Assembly: GCA_035561135.1 (NCBI GenBank)
Contig: DATMYA010000008.1
Coordinates: 1-64,000 of the forward strand
Reading direction: 5' to 3'
Source of the DNA: Clostridia bacterium
Lineage (GTDB): Bacteria > Acidobacteriota > Terriglobia > Terriglobales > Acidobacteriaceae
Length of the DNA stretch: 64,000 nucleotides
Shown here piece by piece: positions 35,001 through 43,534 of this stretch; the first letter of the stretch is position 1; each line of letters begins with the position of its first letter. The notes beneath the pieces were generated by a model, which saw only the letters and a program-made list of their open reading frames with translations, was not told where the DNA came from and made no database searches. Both the position numbers and the translations under genes were made by a program.

Positions 35001-35305
35001 ACTTCATTGAGCTTCGCCGTTCGGAGGGCATGCCGCTGGAGCAGGCAGTCATCGATGCAGGGGCAGTGCGTTTCCGCCCAATGCTGCTGACGGCGGCTGC
35101 GGTCGTCGTCGGCGCCAGCGTCATTCTTTTCGATCCGATCTTTCAGGGACTCGCGCTTTCACTCATGGCGGGCGAGGTGGCATCCACGCTGCTTTCACGC
35201 ATGGCCGTGCCGGTCTTGTACTACATGTCACAACGGCGGAGAACTCCGCCGGATTCGGTCCTGGAGTGCGCACCAGAACAAAATTCTACGGAGGTACACG
35301 CATGA
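32048..35305 (+). CDS. RND efflux pump, inner-membrane transporter (AcrB/MexF-like)
   Basis: About 1085 residues from ATG 32048, one base overlapping the previous stop; GTG 32045 is in frame too. Twelve membrane helices flank two large periplasmic loops. TM4 contains the proton-relay pair in [13 protein letters not shown], of hydrophobe/amphiphile-type pumps rather than the heavy-metal subfamily. [17 protein letters not shown] motif marks TM10-11. Drives proton-coupled export of unknown substrates through the adaptor and TolC. Four bases overlap with the DUF2892 gene. Confidence 0.95.
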   Translation: MSNSPTLRAAGKLARSFIDSKLTPLVIVASLLLGAFATLRTPREEEPQIVVPMLDVLVQMPGASAAEVQERVSVPMERLLREIPGVEYIYTISHPEASMLVVRFEVGTKEEDAIVKTYNKLYSNFDRIPPGVSHPLIKPRSIDDVPILALTLWGKGHDGYELRRIAAEVESAIKQVDDVSETHIIGGQRRQVRVVLDSQRLAAYGMTPAAVAIQLERANMRAQAGSFASDNREFQVEAGRFLSSANDLRQIVVGVNGGRPIYLRDVVQEIVDGPEEPNSYVSFANAAGAGSNAQKGDFPAVTITVAKRKSTNATVIAQSVLRRVEDMKHNLLPSDVNVTVTRNYGQTAKEKSDELLQHLLIATFSVALLIALALGWRESGVVLVAIPVTLALTLAIFYFFGYTLNRVTLFALIFSIGILVDDAIVVVENIVRHFRLPKNGGRSLTQVAIEAVDEVGNPTILATFAVIAAIMPMALVRGLMGPYMRPIPVGASAAMIFSLLVAFVVSPWAALRLLRHYADRPGEEHEKEGWTTRLYRRVMTPLISNSARRWQFLGVVVVLLLLACSLVAFKLVRVKMLPFDNKSEFQVIIDMPNGTTLEQTTRVAQELGRALSLEPEVSNYQIHSGTAGPHNFNGLVRHYFLRSGANVADIQVNLLDRHERKEQSHDIAKRLRPKLVEIGNQFGAKIKVAEVPPGPPVLQTLVAEVYGPDYRQQIEVAKQIKGIFQQTPGVVDVDWYVEDPQAKYDMVVDLDKAALHGVSAADVTRTVQIGLGGSTAGLLHTTDSREDVPIRVQLARPVRSGVDALAALRLPTATGAQVSLAEVTNTHQTTIDTSLYRKNLRPVVYVTGDISGAEESPVYAIMKMNRAIDELKFPGGYTIKRYTATLPDEHDRVAMKWDGEWHITYEVFRDLGIAFAAVLVLIYVLVVGWFRSFITPLVIMAPIPLTLVGILPAHAALGAFFTATSMIGFIAGAGIIVRNSIILVDFIELRRSEGMPLEQAVIDAGAVRFRPMLLTAAAVVVGASVILFDPIFQGLALSLMAGEVASTLLSRMAVPVLYYMSQRRRTPPDSVLECAPEQNSTEVHA

Positions 35306-35487
35306 CAGTCGAACGCGCTCTGCGCCTGATGGCCGGAGCATTCGTGCTGCTTTCACTGGCATTGGGCTACTGGGTCAACCCGTGGTGGTTCCTGTTCACA
35401 GCCTTCGTCGGCTTGAACCTATTCCAATCAGGAATCTCAAACTGGTGTCCGGCGATGATGTTTCTGAAGAAATTGGGACTACGCTGA
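35302..35487 (+). CDS. DUF2892 small membrane protein
   Basis: 61 residues from ATG 35302, with GGAGG seven bases upstream. [12 protein letters not shown] opens it and a paired-helix region follows with G-Y-W-V-N-P-W-W, then [12 protein letters not shown] at the end. This is the DUF2892 (YgaP C-terminal transmembrane) domain, which in YgaP is fused to a rhodanese domain and carries the conserved N-W-C-P. Overlap with the pump gene and the OsmC gene at the operon head suggest a thiol or sulfane-sulfur theme (inference). Confidence 0.88.
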   Translation: MTVERALRLMAGAFVLLSLALGYWVNPWWFLFTAFVGLNLFQSGISNWCPAMMFLKKLGLR

Positions 35488-35497
35488 AAGCGCTCTA

Positions 35498-35527
35498 CTC
35501 GGTGTGTGTGTGCACACACACACCGAG
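35498..35527. repeat. 30-bp perfect palindrome of alternating purine-pyrimidine
   Basis: Left arm 35498-35512 and right arm 35513-35527 are perfectly complementary with no spacer: a (GT)n tract mirrored as (CA)n, flanked by CTCG/CGAG. It lies between two convergent operons (efflux and leu). It could fold into a cruciform or a hairpin with a small loop in RNA and act as bidirectional terminator; the central 22 bp alternate strictly and could adopt Z-DNA. No T-run. Confidence 0.85.
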
Positions 35528-35591
35528 GCGTTGCGCTCCCCCCAGGAGCGAGCGATTGTATGAGGTCGCTAATGGTGGACGGTGCGTTAGC

Positions 35592-36182
35592 TCAGTAGCG
35601 GCGCCGATTGTGTTCATAAGCTGTGATGTCAGCTTCATGAGCAAGAGTCAGGTCAATGTCATCCAATCCTTCCAGTAGGCACCGTTGCCGGAACGGGTCA
35701 ATCCAGAAGGGCGTCCGCATTCCGCTGTCATCTGTTACCTCGAGGTTTTCAAGATCTACAGTGAGCTGATATCCGTTTGCTGCGCACGCCGCAAACAGTC
35801 TGTCGACTTCGGAATCGCTGAGCGTCACCGTAAGCAGTCCGTTCTTGGACGCATTGGAATGGAAGATGTCTGCAAAGGAGGGTGCGATCACCACCCGGAA
35901 ACCGTAGTCGAGCAGCGCCCACGCCGCGTGCTCGCGCGAAGAACCGCATCCGAAGTTGCGCCTGGCCAGCAGGATCGTACCTTGCGTGTAAGAATCGAGA
36001 TTCAGCACGAAGTTCCTCTCTGCCGAACCGTCGCCCTGAAAGCGCCAGTTGTAGAACAGGAAGTTTCCGTAGCCGGTGCGTTCAATGCGCTTCAGGAACT
36101 GCTTCGGAATTATCTGATCGGTATCGACGTTGGTTCGGTCAAGAGGGACGACCACGCCCTTGTGCTTTCTCAATGGTTTCAT
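35592..36182 (-). CDS. leuD: 3-isopropylmalate dehydratase small subunit
   Basis: 196 residues. [12 protein letters not shown] near the N-terminus and the [13 protein letters not shown] swivel motif (about 79-91) are diagnostic. With LeuC it isomerises 2- to 3-isopropylmalate. Its start overlaps the leuC stop by four bases (ATGA). Last gene of leuABCD. Confidence 0.97.
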   Translation of the reverse strand: MKPLRKHKGVVVPLDRTNVDTDQIIPKQFLKRIERTGYGNFLFYNWRFQGDGSAERNFVLNLDSYTQGTILLARRNFGCGSSREHAAWALLDYGFRVVIAPSFADIFHSNASKNGLLTVTLSDSEVDRLFAACAANGYQLTVDLENLEVTDDSGMRTPFWIDPFRQRCLLEGLDDIDLTLAHEADITAYEHNRRRY

Positions 36183-37606
36183 AGACTCACGCCTTGCAAT
36201 GGCCAGTCGCGCACGTCAACGAAATGACCTGCTACTGCTGCAGCGGCCGCCATCGCTGGGCTGACCAGATGGGTGCGGCCGCCCCGACCTTGCCGCCCCT
36301 CGAAATTTCGATTGCTGGTGGATGCACAGCGTTCGCCCGGGGCCAGCGTGTCAGGATTCATGCCAAGACACATCGAACATCCTGGTTCGCGCCACTCTGC
36401 TCCGGCCTCGATGAAAATCTTATGCAGGCCTTCGTTTTCAGCCTGCATCTTCACAATGCCCGATCCGGGTACGACGATTGCGCGAACACGCCGGTTGATC
36501 TTGTAGCCATGTAGCACTCGCGCCGCTTCACGAAGGTCTTCAAGGCGGCCGTTCGTGCAGGACCCAATAAAGACGCAATCCACGGGAATACTGCTGATCG
36601 AGCAACCTGGCTGCAAACCCATGTACTCAAGTGCGCTGATTGTTGCGTTCCGCTCGGCGTGATCCATTGCGTCCGTGATTCCGGGGACTACACCACTTAC
36701 CGGAGAAGACATTCCCGGCGATGTTCCCCAAGTGATGAATGGTTCGAGCTTGTCGCAATCGAATTCAACGGTGTGATCGAAATGAGCGCCTTCGTCGCTG
36801 ACGAGCGTCCGCCAATACTCGACAGTGCGGTCCCACTCCGCGGTGGATGGAGCACTCGGCCTATTCTTCAGATACGCGAACGTGATGTCGTCCGGAGCAA
36901 CCATTCCAGCGCGTGCTCCGCTTTCGATGCTCATGTTGCAGAGCGTCATTCGACCTTCCATCGACAATCGCCTGACGGCATCCCCCCGGTACTCGATGAC
37001 GTAACCGGTGGCTCCATCGGTCCCGATCTGATGGATTATGGCAAGCGCAAGATCCTTCGCCGTAGTGCCAGCCGCCATCTCGCCGCGCACGCGGATCTGC
37101 ATCGTGCGCGGACGTTGCTGGGGGAGGCATTGCGTAGCGAGGACGTGCTCAACCTCGGATGTCCCGATGCCGAAAGCGAGGGCGCCGAATGCTCCATGTG
37201 TGCTGGTGTGGCTGTCTCCGCAAACGATAGTCATGCCGGGCTGGGTATATCCCTGCTCGGGACCGATCACATGGACAATTCCCTGACGCTGGTCGCCAAC
37301 ATCGAAGAGCTGAATCCCGCTCTCACGGCAGTTCTGCCTGAGGGTTTCAATCTGCTGCAACGCAATCGGATCCTGGATGTTCAGTCTTTCGGCGGCGGTC
37401 GTGGGGACATTGTGGTCAACCGTCGAAATGGTTCTGTCCGGGCGGCGAACACTTCTTCCATTCAGCCGCAGTCCCTGAAATGCCTGCGGCGAAGTGACCT
37501 CGTGAACAAGGTGCAGGTCGATATAAATAAGTGCCGGTTCGCCATTGGCCTCGCGAACGATGTGCGATGACCAAACTTTGTCGAATAGGGTCTGAGGTCT
37601 GGACAT
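36179..37606 (-). CDS. leuC: 3-isopropylmalate dehydratase large subunit
   Basis: 475 residues, normal length. Aconitase-type Fe-S Cys are visible in G-S-C-T-N-G-R (first) and C-S-M-C-L-G (second and third). D-H-N-V-P-T near 64 and [15 protein letters not shown] match the family. Forms the catalytic heterodimer with LeuD. Start ATG 37606 has AGGAG just upstream, five bases after the leuB stop. Confidence 0.97.
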   Translation of the reverse strand: MSRPQTLFDKVWSSHIVREANGEPALIYIDLHLVHEVTSPQAFQGLRLNGRSVRRPDRTISTVDHNVPTTAAERLNIQDPIALQQIETLRQNCRESGIQLFDVGDQRQGIVHVIGPEQGYTQPGMTIVCGDSHTSTHGAFGALAFGIGTSEVEHVLATQCLPQQRPRTMQIRVRGEMAAGTTAKDLALAIIHQIGTDGATGYVIEYRGDAVRRLSMEGRMTLCNMSIESGARAGMVAPDDITFAYLKNRPSAPSTAEWDRTVEYWRTLVSDEGAHFDHTVEFDCDKLEPFITWGTSPGMSSPVSGVVPGITDAMDHAERNATISALEYMGLQPGCSISSIPVDCVFIGSCTNGRLEDLREAARVLHGYKINRRVRAIVVPGSGIVKMQAENEGLHKIFIEAGAEWREPGCSMCLGMNPDTLAPGERCASTSNRNFEGRQGRGGRTHLVSPAMAAAAAVAGHFVDVRDWPLQGVSL

Positions 37607-37611
37607 ATCTC

Positions 37612-38721
37612 CTACACCGCATGAGAGGCGTGATTGCTGCTGAGCCGGTCAGCCACCCGCATTTTCACTTGCGCACCAATCTCTTCCGTGGAACTCGCCA
37701 GTTTCTTCGCCACTGGATCCACGATCAGGTCAGCCGAACGGTAGCCAGCGTCGAGCGTGTCCACTATCGAGAACTCGATTGCATCGGCTTCGGTCGACAG
37801 TTTCGCGCTGTAACGAAGCAACATGGCAGCAGAGGCGATCGCTCCTATCGGATTGGCGATGTGTTTGCCAGCTATGTCAGGGGCGGAGCCGTGAATCGGC
37901 TCGTAAAGATCGACCGCCCCGCCGATGCTGGCAGAAGGCAACAGGCCCAAGGACCCAGTAATGACCGCCGCTTCATCGGAAAGGATGTCTCCAAAGAGAT
38001 TCTCAGTGATGATCACGTCGAAACGGGCGGGAGTCGTCACGAGTTGCATCGCGAAGGAATCCACTAGCGCGTGTTCAAGTGTCACATCCGGGTAGTCTTC
38101 TGCCACCCGCGTCACGACGGAACGCCAGAGCCGGGAGGTTTCGAGGACATTGGCCTTGTCAACCGAGATTACTTTCCGGCGGCGCTCGCGAGCCTTCTCA
38201 AACGCGACAATGGCAACACGTTCGATTTCGCCCTCGGTGTAGCTCATGGTGTTGAATGCAAGCTTACGTTCCGGGTCGTGTCCTCGGGGCTCACCGAAAT
38301 AAAGCCCCCCAAGCAGTTCGCGAACCACAAGAATGTCCGCCCCCCTTCGCACCTCTGAGCGCAGAGGAGAGCAGTCAGACACCGATTCGTACGCGATTGC
38401 GGGGCGCAGATTTGCAAAGCATCCGAGCGCGCGGCGCAGGTTCAGCAGCCCTGTCTCTGGACGAAGGTGCGCCTCGAACGAGTCGAATGCCGGCCCGCCC
38501 ACGGCGCCAAGCAACACCGCGTCGCTTTCCAGGCAACTGTCAAGCGTCTGCTGCGGCAGCGGACTGCCGCACTCCAGCACAGCGCCGCCGCCGATTGGTC
38601 GCTCGACAAATGTGAACGTATAACCGCCCGCATCGGCGATTGTGCTAAGAATGTTTACTGCCTGCCGCGTAACCTCAGGTCCGATGCCATCGCCGGGGAG
38701 GACCGTGATACGGAAGTTCAT
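37612..38721 (-). CDS. leuB: 3-isopropylmalate dehydrogenase
   Basis: 369 residues. [10 protein letters not shown] at the start, [12 protein letters not shown] substrate loop, D-K-A-N-V-L and the [10 protein letters not shown] metal motif, and G-S-A-P-D-I-A-G-K for NAD. Catalyses oxidative decarboxylation to 2-oxoisocaproate. Four-base overlap with leuA. Confidence 0.97.
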   Translation of the reverse strand: MNFRITVLPGDGIGPEVTRQAVNILSTIADAGGYTFTFVERPIGGGAVLECGSPLPQQTLDSCLESDAVLLGAVGGPAFDSFEAHLRPETGLLNLRRALGCFANLRPAIAYESVSDCSPLRSEVRRGADILVVRELLGGLYFGEPRGHDPERKLAFNTMSYTEGEIERVAIVAFEKARERRRKVISVDKANVLETSRLWRSVVTRVAEDYPDVTLEHALVDSFAMQLVTTPARFDVIITENLFGDILSDEAAVITGSLGLLPSASIGGAVDLYEPIHGSAPDIAGKHIANPIGAIASAAMLLRYSAKLSTEADAIEFSIVDTLDAGYRSADLIVDPVAKKLASSTEEIGAQVKMRVADRLSSNHASHAV

Positions 38722-39929
38722 GACTGAATCCTTGTGGAAGGTTGTATTGCCGTGACTGGCGCCCGCTGCGTCAACAAGAGAGAGATAAGGTCTTGATCGT
38801 AAATCTTCTTCTTGCGATCGGACAACTGCGTAAACCTTCGATAGACCTGATTCAGTTCTTCACCCTCGAGTTCAAACCCCAGCTCCTTGTACTTGAAGAG
38901 CAGCGCATGACGTCCGGAGTGTTTGCCGAGAACGATACGCGCCGGAGCCATGCCCACTGATTCAGGCGTCATGATTTCGTAGCACAGCGGGTTCTTGAGA
39001 ACTCCGTGCTGATGGATACCGGCCTCGTGGGCGAAAGCGTTTCTACCCACGATTGCCTTATTGGGTTGCACCGCAAAGCCGACGGTTTCAGATAACAGCT
39101 GGCTCGCGCTGTACAGCTTCTCGTGACAAATGCCGGTCACGACTGAATGCAAATCTGGCCGGACATAAAGCGCCATCGCCAGTTCTTCGAGAGCCGCGTT
39201 GCCTGCGCGCTCGCCGATCCCGTTGATCGTACACTCCACCTGCCGTGCTCCTGCAGCAACCGCTGCAAGCGAGTTAGCCACTGCAAGGCCGAGATCATTG
39301 TGGCAGTGGGCCGAAATAACGACGTCGTCGGCTCGCTTCAGGCGCTCCCGGATTGTGCCGATCAGGTTCCCGTACTCCACTGGCGTCGTGTATCCAACAG
39401 TGTCGGGAATGTTCAGCGTCGTGGCACCTGCGTCCACAACTGTCTGCAGGACCTCGCAGAGGAAGTTCACATCTGAGCGCGTCGCGTCTTCGGGAGAGAA
39501 TTCGACATCTTCACACAGCGACCGGGCGTAAGCCACGCACTCGCCTGCCTGTCGCAAGGCATCGCCACGCGTCATCTTTAACTTGAAACTCAAGTGAATA
39601 TCCGAGGTAGCGAGAAATGTGTGAATCCGGGGACGAGCGGCTGCACGAATAGCCTCCCACGCGGTTTGAATGTCCTGCTGAACGCATCTCGCCAGTGCCG
39701 CTACACGTGCTCCGCGTATTGCATTCGCGATCCGTTGCACCGCGTCGAAATCGCCGGAGGAAGCGATCGGGAACCCCGCCTCGATAACATCGACGCCGAG
39801 TTCTTCCAGCTTGTGCGCAAGGCGCAGCTTCTCGGGGGTGTTCATGCTGCAGCCTGGAGCTTGTTCACCATCACGTAGCGAAGTATCGAAGATCAGCAAC
39901 CGGTCGGACTGTTGAGGAACATTACTCAT
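38718..39929 (-). CDS. leuA: 2-isopropylmalate synthase lacking the C-terminal regulatory domain
   Basis: 403 residues, against about 510-560 for typical LeuA. The catalytic TIM barrel is complete: D-T-S-L-R-D-G-E-Q at 15-23, metal-binding S-A-H-C-H-N-D and G-I-G-E-R-A-G-N. The linker subdomain ends at [11 protein letters not shown], where the LeuA dimer (leucine-binding) domain should begin; it is absent and leuB starts directly in overlap. So this is a genomic truncation, not a frameshift. Feedback inhibition by leucine should be lost. Homocitrate- or citramalate-type activity is an alternative, but the leuBCD operon favours leucine. Confidence 0.92.
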   Translation of the reverse strand: MSNVPQQSDRLLIFDTSLRDGEQAPGCSMNTPEKLRLAHKLEELGVDVIEAGFPIASSGDFDAVQRIANAIRGARVAALARCVQQDIQTAWEAIRAAARPRIHTFLATSDIHLSFKLKMTRGDALRQAGECVAYARSLCEDVEFSPEDATRSDVNFLCEVLQTVVDAGATTLNIPDTVGYTTPVEYGNLIGTIRERLKRADDVVISAHCHNDLGLAVANSLAAVAAGARQVECTINGIGERAGNAALEELAMALYVRPDLHSVVTGICHEKLYSASQLLSETVGFAVQPNKAIVGRNAFAHEAGIHQHGVLKNPLCYEIMTPESVGMAPARIVLGKHSGRHALLFKYKELGFELEGEELNQVYRRFTQLSDRKKKIYDQDLISLLLTQRAPVTAIQPSTRIQS

Positions 39930-39964
39930 CTTACGAATGTCGGCCGGTCGGCCTCATAAGTCAA

Positions 39965-39991
39965 ACTAATAATACTTCACCTATAATTAGT
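39965..39991. promoter_or_regulatory. Inverted repeat, probable LysR-type operator for leuA/regulator
   Basis: ACTAATAATA at 39965-39974 and TATAATTAGT at 39982-39991 pair in 9 of 10 positions across a 7-base spacer. It is the AT-rich centre of the 113-base gap between divergent leuA and the LysR gene, the normal position for a LysR-family binding site that serves both promoters. Confidence 0.65.
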
Positions 39992-40042
39992 ATATGTGAT
40001 TTAATAACCGCACCTTATATCCAAATTGCCGTGGAGTGATAC

Positions 40043-41005
40043 ATGGATTTGTATCAGCTTGAAACGTTTCTTGCGGTATCAGAGGAGAAGAGCTTTTCGC
40101 GTGCCGCTCAACGCCTGCACCGGACGCAATCCGCTATCAGCCAGACCATCAGCCGGCTGGAAGAGGAGCTTGGCGAACTCCTATTCGACCGTTCTTCGCG
40201 CGACGGAAGCCTGACAGACGCGGGCAGGTTACTGATCAAATACGCAGAGAAACTGCTGAATCTGCGTACGGAAGCCAGTGATGCCCTGGTGGAACTCCGG
40301 CAGCTCCATCACGGAAAGCTGGTCATCGGGGCGAACGAGTTTACGGCGCTGTGCCTGCTCCCCATTTTGGACGAGTTCCATCGCTTGCACCCGACCATCA
40401 AAATCCAGGTGCAGCGGTCGCTGGCTAGCCAGATCCCCAACCAAGTCATTAATCACAACGTGGAATTCGGAATAGTTTCATTCCGGCCGGACGATCCCGC
40501 ACTTGCTTCGACTGTGTTTTACCGCGATGAACTCGTCTTCGTCGTCTACCCACAGCATCCGCTCGCAACTGCGAAAAAGGTAGGTATTCGCGATCTGGGT
40601 GCAGAATCGTTTGTTGCACACAACGTCTTTTCGCCGTACAGAGTGAAAGTAATCGAAGCGTTCAAGAGTCACAAGACGACACTGCACATGAACCTTGAGC
40701 TGCCAACGCTGGAGTCGATAACGCAGTTCGTGGCTATGGGGAATGGCGTGGCGCTACTTCCGCGCATCTCGGTGGATGCGGAGCTTAAACGTGGTGAACT
40801 GATTGAGGTTCCGGTACGGGAGCTAAGCTTTGTACGCAAGATGAGGATTGTGTCTAGATTGGGAGGTGTTCCTTCCCACGCCGGGCGTGCGTTTCTCGCC
40901 GTGTGCCAGTCTTTTGCAGCATTATCGGGAGGGCGATACCTCTACAAGGCAGATCACACCTCAAAACCTATGTCGACGAAACACCGCCGCGCCGCGTCGA
41001 CCTAA
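40043..41005 (+). CDS. LysR-family transcriptional regulator (probable leu operon regulator)
   Basis: 320 residues; ATG 40043 has GGAG seven bases upstream. Winged helix-turn-helix 1-62 (S-F-S-R-A-A-Q-R-L-H-R-T-Q-S-A-I-S-Q-T-I-S-R-L-E), linker helix, then a LysR substrate-binding domain about 90-295. Its divergent position to leuABCD with an intervening palindrome suggests that it controls leucine synthesis, perhaps sensing 2-isopropylmalate as LeuO/LeuR-like regulators can. It would be the only visible regulation left for the pathway, given the shortened LeuA. Confidence 0.92.
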   Translation: MDLYQLETFLAVSEEKSFSRAAQRLHRTQSAISQTISRLEEELGELLFDRSSRDGSLTDAGRLLIKYAEKLLNLRTEASDALVELRQLHHGKLVIGANEFTALCLLPILDEFHRLHPTIKIQVQRSLASQIPNQVINHNVEFGIVSFRPDDPALASTVFYRDELVFVVYPQHPLATAKKVGIRDLGAESFVAHNVFSPYRVKVIEAFKSHKTTLHMNLELPTLESITQFVAMGNGVALLPRISVDAELKRGELIEVPVRELSFVRKMRIVSRLGGVPSHAGRAFLAVCQSFAALSGGRYLYKADHTSKPMSTKHRRAAST

Positions 41006-41397
41006 AGCTGTGTCTTGGATATCGGAGCGGGCGTTACTGGGGCTATTTCGCAACAAACTGATCAACTGGACCACGCCACCTTTCAACGTGGGAACCTGAC
41101 ACGTGCGAAACGGTTACATATCTCGCATCGTGGTATGGCGCGCCATTTTGTATACCCAACAACAATTCAGCAAACTATACTCATATCGCTTTCATGTAAG
41201 TTCATTGTTGTTTTGCCGTGACTTTCCAAAGCCTAAGCGGAAGTGCCCGGTGAACTCTTCGTCGCCGGAAGAGCTCGCTCCCGTCTCATCGCTTTTCGAA
41301 GTCTGACGGCGGAGAGATCACAGCACGGAGTCTCGGGTTTTTCCTACTACAAAGGACTGACTATACCTGGCGACATGTAGTCTATTTTGGAAAGGCT
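41006..41397. other. Intergenic region, no gene recognised
   Basis: 392 bases between the LysR gene and the tandem VOC gene. Short open frames lack ribosome sites and protein-like composition. The 3' part must hold the promoter of the VOC gene. No hairpin with T-run was found. Confidence 0.5.
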
Positions 41398-42522
41398 GTG
41401 ACTATCGTGAAACGGACAGCTCTATTACTCATCGCCAGTCTTATAGCAAGTTTCGCTATCGGCGCGTACGCTGCCGACAACCAAGTTAATCGCCCTAAGA
41501 TCATTGGCGTGGCGCATATTGCGATTTACGTTAGCGACTTGCAGAAGGCGCGTGCGTTTTACAAAGACTTTCTCGGATACGAAGAGCCCTACGCAATCAA
41601 GCGCGATGACGGAACCGATCGCATCGCTGTCATCAAGATCAACGAAGATCAATACATTGAGCTGTTCGCGGACCCTCCGAAACAGGATGGCCAACTCAAC
41701 CACGTTTCCATCCTCACCGATTCCGCTGAACAGATGCGGCTCTATCTGGATTCCAAAGGCATTAACGTCCCGGAGAAGGTTGGAAAAGGACGAATCGGGA
41801 ATTCGAATTTCAACATTGTGGACCCGGACGGCCACACGCTAGAAATCGTCCAGTACGAGCCCGCTAGCTGGACCCGGCGCGAAACCGGCAAGCATATTCC
41901 GCCGACACGGATCTCGACCCACATGCCCCATTTAGGCTTCACAGTCCGTGACCTGAATGTCTCCCTCAAGTTCTATGGCGATGTCCTTGATTTTCGCGAA
42001 GTGTGGCGCGGAAGTCCCTCCCCGCAAGTGCTGAGCTGGGTCCACATGCAAGTTCCGGATGGAAAAGAATTTTTCGAGCTCATGCTCTATTCCAGACCGC
42101 TGACGAGCGAACAGTTGGGCGGAAAGAACCATCTTTGTCTGATAGTCCCCGACATTCAGAATGCGGTTGCAGACTTAAATGCTCGTCCGGCTCGAAAGGG
42201 CTACACTCGCCCGATCGAAATCCGAACAGGAGTTAACGGGAAGCGCCAGGCGAACCTCTTCGATCCGGATGGCACGCGCGTTGAGTTGATGGAGGCCGAC
42301 ACTGTGGACGGAAAGGTGGTTGCTCCCTCGAAAGCACCCGCCCCAAGATTCGATCCAGGCGCTACGCCAGTCGCGACCAGCGCTACGCGCCCAAGCACCG
42401 TGGCTAACATTCACCGACATTCAACGGGCTCCATCGCGATGATGTTCTTGGATCGTCTCGCGGAGTTTCGGATGTACTGGAACAACGGATCCGAGACGAA
42501 TGTGCCTAGGTCGTCGTTGTGA
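41398..42522 (+). CDS. Exported protein with two VOC (glyoxalase/dioxygenase-fold) domains
   Basis: 374 residues from GTG 41398 (GTG 41407 is an alternative). Signal peptide about 1-25 (…I-G-A-Y-A-A). Two VOC modules: about 37-152 and 172-295, each opening with a His-x-Ala/G-x-x-V-x-D-L segment (G-V-A-H-I-A-I-Y-V-S-D-L; L-G-F-T-V-R-D-L) and ending with D-P-D-G-x-x-x-E metal-side strand (D-P-D-G-H-T-L-E-I; D-P-D-G-T-R-V-E-L). The last 60 residues are low-complexity and may be a damaged tail. VOC proteins include glyoxalases and ring-cleavage dioxygenases but are usually cytoplasmic, so export is unusual. Next to an IclR regulator and an exported sugar locus. Confidence 0.85.
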   Translation: MTIVKRTALLLIASLIASFAIGAYAADNQVNRPKIIGVAHIAIYVSDLQKARAFYKDFLGYEEPYAIKRDDGTDRIAVIKINEDQYIELFADPPKQDGQLNHVSILTDSAEQMRLYLDSKGINVPEKVGKGRIGNSNFNIVDPDGHTLEIVQYEPASWTRRETGKHIPPTRISTHMPHLGFTVRDLNVSLKFYGDVLDFREVWRGSPSPQVLSWVHMQVPDGKEFFELMLYSRPLTSEQLGGKNHLCLIVPDIQNAVADLNARPARKGYTRPIEIRTGVNGKRQANLFDPDGTRVELMEADTVDGKVVAPSKAPAPRFDPGATPVATSATRPSTVANIHRHSTGSIAMMFLDRLAEFRMYWNNGSETNVPRSSL

Positions 42523-42566
42523 GTTTCCGCTTGACAGCGTTACCGTTCTCTATGTAACGATACGCC

Positions 42567-43367
42567 GTGCCACATTCTGAGACACACATCGAGAGTCCAT
42601 ACCGAGTGCAAGTTCTCGATCGCGCACTCGCAATCCTCAACGTCCTCAGCGACCAAAAGGTCGGCCTCAGCTTGGCGGAATTATCCGAGAAGCTACAATT
42701 GCACAAGAGCACTGTGCACCGGCTTGTCATGGTTTTGGAGCGACACCGGCTTGTAGATAAGCATCCCCAGACGGCTCGTTATCGGCTAGGGATGAGATTG
42801 TTCGAACTTGGATCCAAGGCAATCGACAACATTGATCTTCGCGAACGGTGCCGTCCTCACTTGACCCGCATCGTTTACGAAATCAATGAGACCGTACATT
42901 GCAGCGTTCTCGACCACGGCGAAGTGCTGTACATCGAAAAGATGGAACCTCAACGAGGCTTACGCATGGCGTCGAGCGTAGGCTATCGCGCGCCTGCATA
43001 CTGCACCGCCATGGGCAAGGCGATGTTGGCGTTACTGCCGGAAGTCGAGGTGGACGAAATTGTCCGGCAATCAGGCTTGAAGCAAGTGACCCGGAAGACA
43101 ATCGTTACCCCTGCCGACCTCAGAGCTGAACTTAAACTAATCCGTTTACGCCATTACGCAATGGACGATGAGGAGAAAGAAGAAGGCGTGCGCTGCGTCG
43201 GCGCTGCGGTGGTTGGCTACTCAGGGCGTCCAGTTGCGGCCATCAGTGTTTCAGGGCCTTCGTTTAGAATCACCAAGGACAAGCTACCCAACATCGCAAA
43301 AGCTGTGATCGACGTGGCTAGGGCGCTCTCGGCTGAACTCGGGCACAAACCGCAAGATCTTAGTTAG
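42567..43367 (+). CDS. IclR-family transcriptional regulator
   Basis: 266 residues from GTG 42567. Winged helix-turn-helix about 14-75 (L-S-L-A-E-L-S-E-K-L-Q-L-H-K-S-T-V-H-R-L) and effector-binding GAF-like domain about 90-255 with the conserved G-x-R-A-P-A-Y-C-T-A-M-G-K-A-M-L-A segment. IclR proteins often regulate sugar- or aromatic-acid catabolism. It sits between the VOC protein (+) and the sugar-processing genes (-), which it may control (inference). Confidence 0.93.
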   Translation: MPHSETHIESPYRVQVLDRALAILNVLSDQKVGLSLAELSEKLQLHKSTVHRLVMVLERHRLVDKHPQTARYRLGMRLFELGSKAIDNIDLRERCRPHLTRIVYEINETVHCSVLDHGEVLYIEKMEPQRGLRMASSVGYRAPAYCTAMGKAMLALLPEVEVDEIVRQSGLKQVTRKTIVTPADLRAELKLIRLRHYAMDDEEKEEGVRCVGAAVVGYSGRPVAAISVSGPSFRITKDKLPNIAKAVIDVARALSAELGHKPQDLS

Positions 43368-43534
43368 CCTGACAAAGAGGACGATGACTTAACATCGTCG
43401 CCAAACGCCGCCGCAATCCGGACAGAGTTTCCACTACTGCTTCGGGTGATACGTCCAAGTCACTTGGCGCGCAATTTACGCGGCAAATTGACGGCAGCAG
43501 TCGGCAAGAGACCAGCTGCGCGACACTGGCCGGA

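Noticed and set aside
30927..35305. Heavy-metal (CusA/CzcA) pump assignment for the RND transporter
   Set aside because: TM4 carries the D-D pair of drug-type pumps and the adaptor has no metal-binding His/Met cluster.
35498..35527. CRISPR-type or transposon-end repeat
   Set aside because: Single copy palindrome with no second copy, spacer or transposase nearby.
35640..35680. GTTAGCTCAGTAGC near 35588 and AT-rich bases considered as RNA gene
   Set aside because: Overlaps the end of leuD and shows no tRNA folding.
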